A stretch of 64,000 nucleotides of DNA from Deltaproteobacteria bacterium. GTDB lineage: Bacteria; Myxococcota; XYA12-FULL-58-9. The translations under genes and the position numbers were made by a program. The stretch lies in assembly GCA_016218825.1 (NCBI GenBank), contig JACRCV010000082.1, positions 1-64,000 of the forward strand, given 5' to 3'. The notes below the pieces were generated by a model, which was not told the DNA's origin, ran no database searches, and saw only the letters and a list, made by a program, of their open reading frames with translations. This document shows positions 27,807 through 36,289 of this stretch, piece by piece. Position 1 is the first letter of the stretch. Every line of letters starts with the position of its first letter.

Positions 27807-30527
27807 ATGGCAAAGACGATGGTTTACTCCTTCGGGCCGGGCAAGACGCAGGGCAACGCCAGCATGAAGAACCTCCTGGGCGGCAAGGGGGCGAACCTGG
27901 CGGAGATGGCCAAGCTCAAGATCCCGGTTCCCGCCGGTTTCACGATCACCACCGAGGTCTGCACCGAGTTCTACGCCAACCGGGGCAAGTATCCGAAGGC
28001 GCTCAAGGCCGACGTCAACAAGGCGCTGGCGCTCATCGAGAAGTCGATGGCGATGAAGTTCGGCGATCCAGCGAACCCGCTCCTGTTGTCGTGCCGCTCC
28101 GGGGCGCGCAAGTCGATGCCCGGGATGATGGAGACGGTGCTGAACATCGGGTTGACCTCGAAGACCATCCCCGGCCTGATCGCCAAGACCCAGAACCCCC
28201 GCTTCGTCTGGGACGCCTACCGTCGCTTGATGCAGATGTACGCCGACGTGGTGATGGAGAAGGCCGAAGGGTTGGAGCCCGCCGAGGGCCAAGGGATCCG
28301 CCAGCAGCTGGAGCGCGAGCTGCACAAGGTGAAGAGCGCCCGCGGCGTGCACAACGACGTCGAGCTGACCGCGGCCGATCTCGAGGCGCTCGCCGGCACC
28401 TACAAGGCGAAGATCAAAGAGGTGCTCGGCAAAGAGTTCCCCGACGACCCGATGGAGCAGCTCTGGGGCGGCGTCGGCGCGGTGTTCAAGAGCTGGAACG
28501 GCAAGCGCGCGATCTCATACCGCCGCATCGAAGGGATCCCGGACGAGTGGGGCACCGCGGTCAACGTCCAGGCGATGGTGTTCGGCAACATGGGCAACAC
28601 CTCGGCGACCGGCGTCGCTTTCACCCGCAACCCCGCCACCGGCGAGAACAAGTTCTACGGTGAGTGGCTGCCGAACGCGCAGGGCGAAGACGTGGTCGCC
28701 GGCATCCGCACCCCGAACCCGCTGAACGAAGAGACCCGCCCCGAGGGCGACACCCAGAAGCTCCCGAGCCTCGAGACCGCGATGCCCGGCACCTACAAGG
28801 AGTTGGTCGCGATCCGCAACCGCCTCGAGAAGCACTACAAGGACATGCAGGACATCGAGTTCACCATCCAAGACGGTCGTCTGTGGATGCTGCAGACCCG
28901 CAACGGCAAACGCAACGGTCCCGCCGCGGTGAAGATGGCGGTGGAGATGGTGAAGAGCAAGCTCATCGACGTCAAGACCGCGGTGCTGCGGGTGACGCCG
29001 GAGCAGCTCGACGAGCTGTTGCATCCGATGATCGATCCGCAGGCCGAGGCGAGCGCCAAGAGCATCGCCAAGGGGCTGCCGGCCGGGCCGGGCGGCGCGG
29101 TGGGGCAGGCGGTGTTCACCGCCAGGGACGCGGTGGAGTGGAAGAAGCAAGGCAAGAAGGTCATCTTGGTACGCGAAGAGACCAACCCCGAGGACGTCGA
29201 GGGGATGCGCGCCGCCGAGGGGATCCTGACCTCGCGCGGCGGCATGACCTCGCACGCGGCGCTGGTGGCGCGCGGCTGGGGCAAGTGCTGCATCGTCGGC
29301 GCCGGCGGCATCGAGGTCGACGCCCACGTGAAGACGATGCGCGCCGGTGGGGCGACGGTGCGCGAGGGCGACGTGATCACGTTGAACGGCACCAAGGGCA
29401 AGGTCTACGTCGGCGGCTTGCCGATGGTGTCGGGCACCGAAGACAACCCGATGTTCATCGAGTTCATGAAGCTCTGCGACAAGGTGCGGCGCCTGAAGGT
29501 GCGCACCAACGCCGACACCCCGAAGGACGCCGCCAAGGCGATCCAGTTCGGCGCCGAGGGGATCGGGCTGTTCCGCACCGAGCACATGTTCTACGGCGAG
29601 CACTCCGAGGAGCCGCTGTTCAAGCTCCGCAAGATGATCGTCGCCGACAGCGAGGCCGGACGTAGAGCGGCGCTCGACGAGCTCTTCGTGCACGTCAAGG
29701 GCGACATCAAAGAGACCTTCCGGGCGATGGCCGGCAAGCCGGTGACCATCCGTCTGTTGGATCCACCGCTGCACGAGTTCGTGCCCGAGGGCAAAGACGA
29801 GCGCCAGAAGCTGGCCGCGGCGTTGGGGATCAGCATCGAGAAGCTCGGCGACCGCGCCGACCAGCTGCACGAGGTCAACCCGATGATGGGGCACCGCGGC
29901 GTGCGCCTCGGCATCACCTATCCCGAGGTGAGCGAGATGCAGATCCGCGCCATCCTCGAGGCCGCGGCCGAGCTCGCGAAGGAAGGGGTGAAGGTCTTCC
30001 CCGAGATCATGATCCCGGTGCTCTGCGACGTGCGCGAGTTCACCCACCAGGCGGAGCTCGTCAAGAAGATCCTCCCGGAGGTGCTGAAGAAGTACGGCCT
30101 GAAGAAGCTCGAGCACCTGGTAGGCACGATGATCGAGATCCCGCGCGCCGCGTTGATGGCGGGCGAGATCGCGAAGCAGGCCGAGTTCTTCTCCTACGGC
30201 ACCAACGACCTGACGCAGATGACCTACGGCTTCTCGCGCGACGACGTCGGCGCCTTCGTGCCGGAGTACATCGACAAGAAGGTGTTGCCGGCCGATCCGT
30301 TCCAGATCCTGGACCAGAGCGGCGTCGGCGAGCTCGTGAAGATCGGCATCGACCGCGGTCGCAAGAGCCGGCCGAAGCTCAAGGTCGGCATCTGCGGCGA
30401 GCACGGCGGCGAGCCGTCCTCCGTCAAGTTCTGCCACGCCGCCGGGATGGACTACGTCAGCTGCTCACCCTACCGGGTGCCGATCGCCAGGCTCGCGGCC
30501 GCGCAAGCCGTGGCCGAGGGCCTCTGA
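27807..30527 (+). CDS. ppdK: pyruvate, phosphate dikinase
   Basis: It reversibly converts pyruvate, ATP and phosphate to phosphoenolpyruvate, AMP and pyrophosphate. The 906-residue length is standard. The N-terminal ATP-grasp domain begins NLLGGKGANLAEM and has SCRSGARKSMPGMMETVLN and FGNMGNTSATGVAFTRNP. The phosphohistidine swivel domain carries GGMTSHAALVARGWGKCC. The C-terminal PEP/pyruvate barrel has GIGLFRTEHMF, MGHRGVRLGI, FFSYGTNDLTQMTYGFSRDD and GICGEHGGEPSSVKF. The ATG at 27807 follows a purine-rich site (GGAACGGAGAG). An upstream promoter is visible. The LpxH-like gene begins 12 bp after it. Confidence 0.97.
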   Translation: MAKTMVYSFGPGKTQGNASMKNLLGGKGANLAEMAKLKIPVPAGFTITTEVCTEFYANRGKYPKALKADVNKALALIEKSMAMKFGDPANPLLLSCRSGARKSMPGMMETVLNIGLTSKTIPGLIAKTQNPRFVWDAYRRLMQMYADVVMEKAEGLEPAEGQGIRQQLERELHKVKSARGVHNDVELTAADLEALAGTYKAKIKEVLGKEFPDDPMEQLWGGVGAVFKSWNGKRAISYRRIEGIPDEWGTAVNVQAMVFGNMGNTSATGVAFTRNPATGENKFYGEWLPNAQGEDVVAGIRTPNPLNEETRPEGDTQKLPSLETAMPGTYKELVAIRNRLEKHYKDMQDIEFTIQDGRLWMLQTRNGKRNGPAAVKMAVEMVKSKLIDVKTAVLRVTPEQLDELLHPMIDPQAEASAKSIAKGLPAGPGGAVGQAVFTARDAVEWKKQGKKVILVREETNPEDVEGMRAAEGILTSRGGMTSHAALVARGWGKCCIVGAGGIEVDAHVKTMRAGGATVREGDVITLNGTKGKVYVGGLPMVSGTEDNPMFIEFMKLCDKVRRLKVRTNADTPKDAAKAIQFGAEGIGLFRTEHMFYGEHSEEPLFKLRKMIVADSEAGRRAALDELFVHVKGDIKETFRAMAGKPVTIRLLDPPLHEFVPEGKDERQKLAAALGISIEKLGDRADQLHEVNPMMGHRGVRLGITYPEVSEMQIRAILEAAAELAKEGVKVFPEIMIPVLCDVREFTHQAELVKKILPEVLKKYGLKKLEHLVGTMIEIPRAALMAGEIAKQAEFFSYGTNDLTQMTYGFSRDDVGAFVPEYIDKKVLPADPFQILDQSGVGELVKIGIDRGRKSRPKLKVGICGEHGGEPSSVKFCHAAGMDYVSCSPYRVPIARLAAAQAVAEGL

Positions 30528-30539
30528 GGCGAGCGGTCC

Positions 30540-31253
30540 TTGCCCGGTCACCTGATCGTCGGCGACGGCCACTACCAGGGGCTGCCGGGGGAGACCGAGC
30601 GACTCGCCCGCCTCCTCGAGGCCGCGAGCCGCGTCGGCGTCGACGAGCTGTCGATCCTCGGTGACTTCTTCGAGCTGTGGTTGGCGCTCCCCGGGATGGA
30701 CCCCCCGGGCGCCGCCCCGCTTTGGGAGCTCCTGCGCGCCCGGCAGCTCTCCGGGTGGCGCCTGCGCTACGTGGTCGGCAATCGTGACTATTTCGTCGCC
30801 CAGTGGAACGCGCGCGCGCGGCTCTTTGGGCACGTCGAGGATCCCGGCTGTGTCGTCGAGGGCGCGGCCGGCAAGCTGGTGCTCGCGCACGGTGATCTCG
30901 TCAATCGGGCCGACCGCCAGTATCGCCGCTGGCGGCGGTTCTCCCGCAACCCGATTGTCTCCCTGATGGTGCGCTCGCTGCCGCAGGCGACGATCGCGCG
31001 GCTCGGGACCCGGACCGCGGCGCGGCTAAAGGCGACGAACCGCTATCACAAGTCGTACTTTCCGGAGGCCGAGCTGCGGGCGCGGGCGAGAGAGTACGCG
31101 CCCGGGCCGGCGACCTTGATCTTCGGCCACTTTCACGAGCACCACGACCTGGTCGAGGGCGATAAGCGGATCATCACGCTGCCGTTCTTGGGCCGCGACA
31201 ACGCCGGCCTGCTCGTTGACGCCGGCGGTCTGCGTCTGTTCACCGCGCCGTAG
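30540..31253 (+). CDS. LpxH-like metallophosphoesterase (UDP-2,3-diacylglucosamine hydrolase family)
   Basis: The 237-residue calcineurin-like phosphoesterase aligns closely with LpxH. Its metal ligands match: D9 and H11 (VGDGHYQ), D42 (LGDFFELW), N81 in the diagnostic GNRDYF, H117 (LAHGDLVN), and H197/H199 (FGHFHE). LpxH removes UMP from UDP-2,3-diacylglucosamine in lipid A synthesis on the inner face of the membrane. The first motif (DGH) and the cap region differ from E. coli, so a related substrate is possible. The TTG start is inferred from family length. It lies 12 bp after ppdK. Confidence 0.8.
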   Translation: MPGHLIVGDGHYQGLPGETERLARLLEAASRVGVDELSILGDFFELWLALPGMDPPGAAPLWELLRARQLSGWRLRYVVGNRDYFVAQWNARARLFGHVEDPGCVVEGAAGKLVLAHGDLVNRADRQYRRWRRFSRNPIVSLMVRSLPQATIARLGTRTAARLKATNRYHKSYFPEAELRARAREYAPGPATLIFGHFHEHHDLVEGDKRIITLPFLGRDNAGLLVDAGGLRLFTAP

Positions 31254-31286
31254 CCGGCAGCCGCGCGTCGGTCCCGGGTCGGGGTG

Positions 31287-32672
31287 TCAGTTGCGCAGGC
31301 TCTGGACCGGCGCTGGAATGCGGCCGCCGAGGCGCATGAAGCGCTCACAGGAGAAGGTGTTGACCGGCATCACGATGGCGTCGCCCAACAGGCCGCCATA
31401 GGAGACGATGTCGCCGGCGCGGCGACCGGGGATCGGGAGCAGGCGCGCCGCGGTGGTCTTGCCGTTGATGACCCCGATCGCGATCTGGTCGGCGATGATA
31501 GCGGCGATGGTCTCCGCGGGCGTGTCGCCGGGGATCGCGACCATGTCGAGGCCCACCGAGCACACCGCGGTCATCGCCTCGAGCTTCTCGATCGTCAGCG
31601 CGCCGACGCGGGCCGCCTCGACCATGCCGGCGTCTTCGCTCACCGGGATGAAGGCGCCGGAGAGGCCGCCGACGTAGGAGGTGGCCATCGCGCCGCCCTT
31701 CTTGACCGCGTCGGTGAGCAGCATCAGCGCCGCGGTGGAGCCCGGGGCGCCGGCGTGCTCCAGGCCCATGGCTTCGAGGATGTTGGCGACCGAGTCGCCT
31801 TCGGCAGGGGTCGGGGCGAGCGACAGGTCGACGACGCCGAACTTCACCGGCTCGCCGAGGCGTTTGGCGACGACGCGGCCGATGAGCTCGCCGGCGCGGG
31901 TGATCTTGAACGACATCCGTTTGATGACGTCGGCGACGCTGGTGAGATCGATCCCCGACGGTGGCGGCTCCGCCATCAAGCGCCGCAGCGCCGAGTTGAC
32001 GACCCCGGGGCCGCTGACGCCGACGTTCAAGACCGCCTGCGGCTCGCCGACGCCGTGGAAGGCGCCGGCGATGAAGGGGTTGTCTTCGACCGCGTTCGCG
32101 AAGACGACGAAGCGAGCGCAGCCGATGCCGTCTTTGGCGGCGGTGGCCGCGGCGATGCCGCGCACCGTGTGACCCATCATCAACACCGCGTCCATGTTGA
32201 TGCCGGCGCGGGTGGTGGCGACGTTCACCGAGCCGCACAGCCGTGCGGTAGTGGCGATCGCTTGTGGCAGCGCGTCGATCAGCGCCTGGTCGGCGACGGT
32301 CAGGCCCTTGTGCACCAGCGCCGAGAAACCGGCGATGTAGTCGATGCCGACCGCGGCCGCGGCGCGGTCCAAGGCGGCGGCGATGGCGACGAACTGCTCC
32401 GGCTTGTCGCTGCGGCCGATGAGCGCCACCGGGGTGACGGCGACGCGCTTGTTGATGATCGGCACGCCGAGGTCCTCTTCGACCTGCTTGGCGACCGCGA
32501 CCAGCGGTCCGGCGAGGCTCGTGACGCGGTCGTAGATCCGGTCCGGGAGCTGCGCGGCGCTGCAGTCGAGATCCAACAGCGAGATGCCGAGGGTGACGGT
32601 GCGGATGTCGAGGTGCTCGACCTCGACCATGCGCAAGGTCTGTAATACTTCGTCGACGCCGGTCACCGCCAT
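31287..32672 (-). CDS. UPF0210/PFL-fold protein of unknown function (DUF711)
   Basis: The 461-residue protein belongs to the conserved UPF0210 family, related to the pyruvate-formate-lyase barrel. Typical segments are [17 protein letters not shown] near the N terminus, [30 protein letters not shown] and [15 protein letters not shown]. The glycyl-radical site of true PFL is not seen. The ATG lies 4 bp after the stop of the ACT-domain gene, the usual genomic pairing of these families. A regulatory or metabolic enzyme role has been supposed but not shown, so the function is left open. Confidence 0.9.
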   Translation of the reverse strand: MAVTGVDEVLQTLRMVEVEHLDIRTVTLGISLLDLDCSAAQLPDRIYDRVTSLAGPLVAVAKQVEEDLGVPIINKRVAVTPVALIGRSDKPEQFVAIAAALDRAAAAVGIDYIAGFSALVHKGLTVADQALIDALPQAIATTARLCGSVNVATTRAGINMDAVLMMGHTVRGIAAATAAKDGIGCARFVVFANAVEDNPFIAGAFHGVGEPQAVLNVGVSGPGVVNSALRRLMAEPPPSGIDLTSVADVIKRMSFKITRAGELIGRVVAKRLGEPVKFGVVDLSLAPTPAEGDSVANILEAMGLEHAGAPGSTAALMLLTDAVKKGGAMATSYVGGLSGAFIPVSEDAGMVEAARVGALTIEKLEAMTAVCSVGLDMVAIPGDTPAETIAAIIADQIAIGVINGKTTAARLLPIPGRRAGDIVSYGGLLGDAIVMPVNTFSCERFMRLGGRIPAPVQSLRN

Positions 32673-32676
32673 CGCG

Positions 32677-33144
32677 CTACACCGTGTGCATGCTGGAGAG
32701 GATGTCGTCGTGGAGCACGACGACGTTGACCCCGAGATCGCGGCCGGCCGCGAGGAGGCGCTCTTTCAAGGTCGCGAAGCGGGTGCCTTGGCTCGTGGCG
32801 CCGCTGATGTCGACGACGAAGATCATCGTGAAGTAGTCGCCGACGATGGTCTGGCTGATCTCGCGGATGTCGCCCTGGAACTCGTCGATCACGGTCGCGA
32901 GACGGGCGACGACGCCGGGGCGGTTGCGGCCGGTGGAGGTGACGACGATGCGCTCGGCGGTATCACTACCCGCGGCGCGGGCGGCGGCGATCAAGCTCTC
33001 GGCGGCCGGGCGGCCGGCGACGACGTTCGTCACTTCCTGGGCGATGAGGTCCTTCAGGCGCGGATCGGCGGCGCCGAGGCGACTCTCCACCGCGGCGGCG
33101 ATCTGGCTCACGAGTCTCTGCTTGGCGTCACCCGCCTCAGTCAT
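32677..33144 (-). CDS. ACT-domain protein (UPF0237-like) paired with UPF0210
   Basis: 155 residues. The C-terminal ~90 residues are an ACT domain of the UPF0237/GcvR-like type ([40 protein letters not shown]). ACT domains bind amino acids or other small ligands. About 65 helical residues precede it, unlike the minimal ~90-residue family members. The ATG at 33144 has AGGAG about 8 bases upstream, with tRNA-Pro 90 bp away on the other strand. The UPF0210 gene follows after 4 bp, so the pair probably forms a ligand-controlled unit. Confidence 0.88.
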   Translation of the reverse strand: MTEAGDAKQRLVSQIAAAVESRLGAADPRLKDLIAQEVTNVVAGRPAAESLIAAARAAGSDTAERIVVTSTGRNRPGVVARLATVIDEFQGDIREISQTIVGDYFTMIFVVDISGATSQGTRFATLKERLLAAGRDLGVNVVVLHDDILSSMHTV

Positions 33145-33233
33145 GGGCAGCGCTCCTACCATTTCGGCGAGCAGCGGGCGAGGGGCGCCACCCTTGAAAG
33201 TCGGTGGCCGGCGTACTACGAAGGCTCCGCGGT

Positions 33234-33310
33234 CGGGGCGTAGCTCAGCCTGGTAGAGCACTAGCTTTGGGAGCTAGGGGCCGCGGGTTCGAATCCCACC
33301 ACCCCGACCA
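33234..33310 (+). tRNA. tRNA-Pro (TGG), with two C-A mismatches in its 3' half
   Basis: The 77-nt cloverleaf starts CGGGGCG and ends CACCCCG-A-CCA. Anticodon arm CTAGC-TTTGGGA-GCTAG gives anticodon TGG, and the D stem is GCTC/GAGC. The C1-G72 pair and A73 are typical of bacterial tRNA-Pro. Two pairs are broken: acceptor C6 opposite A67 and T-stem C50 opposite A64 (GCGGG/CCCAC). Both would be repaired by G instead of A. It reads CCN codons and would be important if single-copy. It borders the accessory region on its 3' side. Confidence 0.92.
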
Positions 33311-33358
33311 ACCTTCGGTTGTAGGGCGTTTGCGAAAGGCGAATGCCATGGCGACCCC

Positions 33359-33772
33359 CTACGCGGCCTCGGTCAGGACAACCTCGGCCGCCGGCGCGAC
33401 GACGCGCAACAGCTCCTCGAGCTTCGTCAGGGTCGGCTCGGACACGCCTTGCTCATAGCGCGCGTAGGTGTTCCGCGACTTGGCGTGGAGACGATCGCGC
33501 ACCTCCGCGAGCGTCAGGCCCGCCGCCGTTCGCATGCGCTTCAAGACGAAGGGGAGCCAGACCGCGCCATCCTTGGCGCCGACCGTGAGCTCGTGGCGCC
33601 CGATCGGATGCACGTCGACGCGAAAACCACGCTTGTTCACCAGAGATTCGATTGCGTCGGCCACCATGCGGAGCGCGTCCGCGTGGCTCTTGCCCTGGGT
33701 GTAGATGCCCATCGAGGGGATCTCGGCCTCCCACCATCTCCCGGACCGCTTCAGGCTGCCGTGGACTCGCAT
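33359..33772 (-). CDS. hicB: HicB-family antitoxin with C-terminal HTH
   Basis: The 137-residue antitoxin has an N-terminal partial RNase H-like HicB fold (GRWWEAEIPSMGIYTQGKSH, DALRMVADAIESLV; residues 10-50). The C-terminal helix-turn-helix (AGLTLAEVRDRLHAKSRNTY, RYEQGVSEPTLTKLEELLRV) binds DNA and represses the operon. It starts 1 bp after the hicA stop, in toxin-first order. HicB normally neutralises HicA by direct binding, and the pair with DNA autoregulates. An operator-like repeat precedes hicA. Confidence 0.9.
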   Translation of the reverse strand: MRVHGSLKRSGRWWEAEIPSMGIYTQGKSHADALRMVADAIESLVNKRGFRVDVHPIGRHELTVGAKDGAVWLPFVLKRMRTAAGLTLAEVRDRLHAKSRNTYARYEQGVSEPTLTKLEELLRVVAPAAEVVLTEAA

Positions 33773-33773
33773 G

Positions 33774-33971
33774 TCAACCCTCTCTGCCGCTCGGCCCCCG
33801 GCACGTCAGGGCGTACTTGAGGATACCGCGCGCCGTGCCTTCCTTGATCTCGTTGTGGCGGGGGATCGAGGTCTCGTTTTGGCCGTCGGTCCATATGTCG
33901 TGGCTCCCGCCGTGGCGGAGAAAGCGCCACCCCAACGACTTGAGGCGACCTTCGAGCTCTCGCCGCTTCAT
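33774..33971 (-). CDS. hicA: HicA-family mRNA interferase toxin
   Basis: The 65-residue double-stranded-RNA-binding fold is characteristic of HicA: MKRRELEGRLKSLGWRF, then RHGGSHDIW with catalytic H24 in the GSH motif, then SIPRHNEIKEGTARGILKY. HicA cleaves mRNA during stress or when HicB is lost. The frame opens further upstream, but family alignment fixes the ATG at 33971. It sits next to tRNA-Pro in the accessory stretch, which suggests an element-maintenance or defence role. Confidence 0.92.
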   Translation of the reverse strand: MKRRELEGRLKSLGWRFLRHGGSHDIWTDGQNETSIPRHNEIKEGTARGILKYALTCRGPSGREG

Positions 33972-33975
33972 GTCT

Positions 33976-34006
33976 CCTTTGTACACACAAAGGTGTCCAC
34001 GGTCAA
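33976..34006 (-). promoter_or_regulatory. hicAB promoter with overlapping operator
   Basis: On the minus strand, -35 TTGACC (34006-34001) and -10 TACAAA (33983-33978) are 17 bases apart. A perfect inverted repeat, CCTTTGT-GTGT-ACAAAGG (33993-33976), covers the -10 box, the expected site for HicB repression. The predicted start point falls at or next to the hicA ATG, so the message may be leaderless and the GGAGA between -10 and ATG may not act as a ribosome site. Confidence 0.7.
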
Positions 34007-34158
34007 GGCGGATGACGGCGACGGTCACGGCGGTCACGGCCGGCCTCGGCGCCGCGGACTGTCAGTGACCGGTGGACCGGCGGGCTCGGGCCCCGTAGGG
34101 CGGTTCTCCGCCTCGTAAGCCGCGACCACTTCAGGGTGCACCCGGGCTCGGCACCCGA

Positions 34159-34269
34159 TCAGAACCGCAGCCAGTGAATAAGGCGCCGGACGGTCTCAGG
34201 CTCGACAGCCCAGCGATCAGTAACCTCGGTTGGGGTGAGCAGTCGGATGCACGTAGGTTTGTCGGACAT
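34159..34269 (-). CDS. 36-residue excisionase/AlpA-like helix-turn-helix peptide
   Basis: A small ATG frame with GGAGG 6 bases upstream encodes a 36-residue peptide. Its core (LLTPTEVTDRWAVEPETVRR) matches the first helix-turn-helix of MerR-like excisionase/AlpA proteins, where LLT.eEVaerl.Vs..TVrr is typical. It then stops after LIHWLRF, where longer relatives have a wing. It may be a minimal Xis-type regulator or a truncated remnant. It lies 187 bp upstream of hicA, on the same strand. Strong ribosome site and motif support translation; function is inferred. Confidence 0.55.
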   Translation of the reverse strand: MSDKPTCIRLLTPTEVTDRWAVEPETVRRLIHWLRF

Positions 34270-34338
34270 CGGTGACCTCCGATGCCGACGGTAGCGTTAC
34301 GGTTCGCGCCCCGGCAGATGGTGAATCGGGGGGGCAAT

Positions 34339-34773
34339 TCACCCTCTTCGGCGTTTCTTCTCGAACTGGCGGATCGCCTCGGCCGTTACCGCGAACGGAC
34401 CGCCTGGGACCACAGCCACGGCACGGGCACGCGCTTTGGCCTGACTGAAGCCGAAGTGCGCGTGGAGGTCGGCAGCCAGGTCGGAGGCAAGAGCAACGGC
34501 CTCATTCACTGGCCGACGGGACCTCGGGCGGTAGCCCTCCAGACGTAAGTGAAGGTGCTCTACGGCCAGCGTGAGTGAATCGTCCCGCAGTCGTCGCGCT
34601 TCAACGTCCACGCGCTCGACCGCATCGAGGATTCGATTGAAGTCCGCCGACGGCAGCGAATGTCGCTGGCGTCTGCGCATGACCCGTTCTAGCTGCCGCT
34701 GGTAGAATCCGACCGCACTGTTCAGGGCTTGCTTGTCCCCGGCGGCTATTCTCTGCCCATCGCGACACCTCAT
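34339..34773 (-). CDS. hypothetical protein in the tRNA-Pro island
   Basis: About 144 residues, basic and mostly helical (FYQRQLERVMRRRQRHSLPS, NRILDAVERVDVEARRL), ending EAIRQFEKKRRRG. No family is recognised. Base composition is visibly less GC-rich than the flanking backbone, like its neighbours. Two starts are possible: GTG at 34833 without a ribosome site, or ATG at 34773 with a distant GGAG. The latter is listed. It sits about 70 bp upstream of the excisionase-like peptide on the same strand, perhaps the same transcript. Confidence 0.45.
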   Translation of the reverse strand: MRCRDGQRIAAGDKQALNSAVGFYQRQLERVMRRRQRHSLPSADFNRILDAVERVDVEARRLRDDSLTLAVEHLHLRLEGYRPRSRRPVNEAVALASDLAADLHAHFGFSQAKARARAVAVVPGGPFAVTAEAIRQFEKKRRRG

Positions 34774-34948
34774 TGCGGCCGGCCCGGCTCCGAGGGCGGG
34801 TGTCGCCGCACTCTCGGAAGCCGAGCCGTTCACCGGGTGATCGGGCCCGGTGCCGCTGGGACATACTTTGATACGGCGATCTGACAGTTCGTCGAGACGC
34901 CGCGCACCATTGGCGTCATGCCTGGCCGCCGGGCCCTACCGCCGCTAG

Positions 34949-34970
34949 CCGCTCATCCACCGCTCATCCA
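34949..34970. repeat. tandem 11-bp direct repeat
   Basis: Two perfect copies of CCGCTCATCCA lie head to tail in the 258-bp gap before the Bor-like genes. They could be a regulatory iteron or a slippage product. Nothing else is recognised in this gap. Confidence 0.5.
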
Positions 34971-35031
34971 CCCAGGTTGTCGTCGTGCGGCGACTGTGCT
35001 AGACGCGCGGAGTCTTCGGGGGCTCGACATC

Positions 35032-35358
35032 GTGAACATCCGTCCGATCGTTGCAGCAACGATAGTGGCAGCAGCAGCCGGATGGAGTTGCTACTCGATG
35101 ACCTACGCCACCGGGGCCCCGCGTGTGCAGCAGCCAGTGTCCCATTGGAATGACTACTTCTTCGGCGGGTTGGTGGGTGAGAACGAGCTGGAGCTGGCGG
35201 AGATATGTCCTCAAGGCGTCGCTCGCGTCGAGGTCAGCCATACTCTGGGCAACGGGATCGTTTCGATCTTGACGCTGGGCACGTACTCGCCCACTACGAT
35301 CGAGGTCTGGTGCGCTGCGGCTGCGTCAGGGGGCAGGCGCGGCGAGGGCTCGCCATGA
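35032..35358 (+). CDS. Bor/Iss-like lipoprotein
   Basis: The 108-residue lipoprotein (signal ending GWSC, C20) has a mature part matching the lambda Bor family: a FFGGLVGENELELAEICPQG segment, then VSILTLGTYSPTTIEVWC. Both correspond to the conserved GxGxxxxxxAxxiC and fiTLGiYtPxxarvyC stretches. Bor is a phage-encoded outer-membrane lipoprotein linked to serum resistance; chromosomal homologues also exist. The GTG start is chosen to give a compact signal. Its stop overlaps the next gene by 4 bp (ATGA). Composition is lower in GC than the backbone, supporting acquisition. Confidence 0.75.
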   Translation: MNIRPIVAATIVAAAAGWSCYSMTYATGAPRVQQPVSHWNDYFFGGLVGENELELAEICPQGVARVEVSHTLGNGIVSILTLGTYSPTTIEVWCAAAASGGRRGEGSP

Positions 35359-36248
35359 AGCGCGGGGTTCAAGAGCTGGTGTCGATCGGTGTTCTTGGTG
35401 CTGCTCTCTTGCCGTCCGCGGGTTGCTACCGGATTCGGATGAACCTCGATCCGCAGCGCGGGCCGATGTATCGGGCACGAGAGACCAACCGCATGTTTGT
35501 AGTCGGCTTCGGCGACAACGAAACGGTGGCTCTCGATAAGGCCTGTCCCCACGGCGTTTCTCAAGTCACCCAGCGGCAAGGCCGGCACGGGGCGCTGCTG
35601 TACTTCCTCTCCGGAGCGTTCGTCGACTCTCGGACCTTCGAGGTCTGGTGCAAGGGTGATGCCCCCATCACTACGAACACCCCCAAAACCGCAGCAACCA
35701 CCACCCTGGCCTCCCCCGGAGAACGGTCCGCCGACCGCACCGAGGCTCAAACGCAGTCGGCTTCCGAAGATCGCGTCGAGGCTGGGATTGAGGTCGGCGA
35801 TCCAGTCGGCGGCGAAGACGCAGCCGAGGCGGGGATCGTGGAACTCGCGGTGCTCAACGTCAAAGGCGCCGGTCTAGCGCCGGGGCTTGCCGATGGGCTG
35901 ACGGAGGTCGCGCTGACCGCGGCGGCATCGTTTCCGTCCTTGAAGACTAGTGGTCCCTCGGACATCAACGCGATGCTGAGTCTCGAGAAACAGAAGAACC
36001 TTCTTGGCTGCAATGACAATGTGTCTTGCATGGCCGAGATTGCCGGAGCCTTGGGTGTCCACGGCGTGCTCGCCATCTCCGTGAACATGGTCGGCTCAAC
36101 CTACGTCGCGGCGTTCAAAGTGATCGACGTGCGCAACAGCCGCCCACTATTGCGACTAACCGGGAAGGCTTGGGGCCGCCAAGACCTGCTGATCAAGGTT
36201 TTCGAGCAAGCCGTTCCCGCGATCCTTCGCCCGCTGACAACCGAGTAG
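35355..36248 (+). CDS. lipoprotein fusing a Bor-like domain to a FlgO/CsgG-like domain
   Basis: A 297-residue lipoprotein (LLPSAGC, C24). Residues ~45-100 repeat the Bor-like pattern (VGFGDNETVALDKACPHGVS, then SGAFVDSRTFEVWC). A Thr/Ala/Asp-rich linker follows, then a ~130-residue domain. It contains IVELAVLNVKGAGLAPGLAD, INAMLSLEKQKNLLGC, and MAEIAGALGVHGVLAISVNM. This matches myxobacterial FlgO/CsgG-like envelope proteins that scan for LEKQK..LGC..SC..EIgGALGa. Its start codon overlaps the preceding Bor-like gene, so the two are translationally coupled. Both are probably anchored in the outer membrane; the joint role is unknown. Confidence 0.7.
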   Translation: MKRGVQELVSIGVLGAALLPSAGCYRIRMNLDPQRGPMYRARETNRMFVVGFGDNETVALDKACPHGVSQVTQRQGRHGALLYFLSGAFVDSRTFEVWCKGDAPITTNTPKTAATTTLASPGERSADRTEAQTQSASEDRVEAGIEVGDPVGGEDAAEAGIVELAVLNVKGAGLAPGLADGLTEVALTAAASFPSLKTSGPSDINAMLSLEKQKNLLGCNDNVSCMAEIAGALGVHGVLAISVNMVGSTYVAAFKVIDVRNSRPLLRLTGKAWGRQDLLIKVFEQAVPAILRPLTTE

Positions 36249-36289
36249 AACTGGCGCCGTTGAGCTGCGGCGCTGCGGCGCCCTTCGCG

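Noticed and set aside
34131-34337. A 68-codon minus-strand open frame
   Set aside because: It overlaps the excisionase-like micro-gene in another frame and lacks a ribosome site and any motif.
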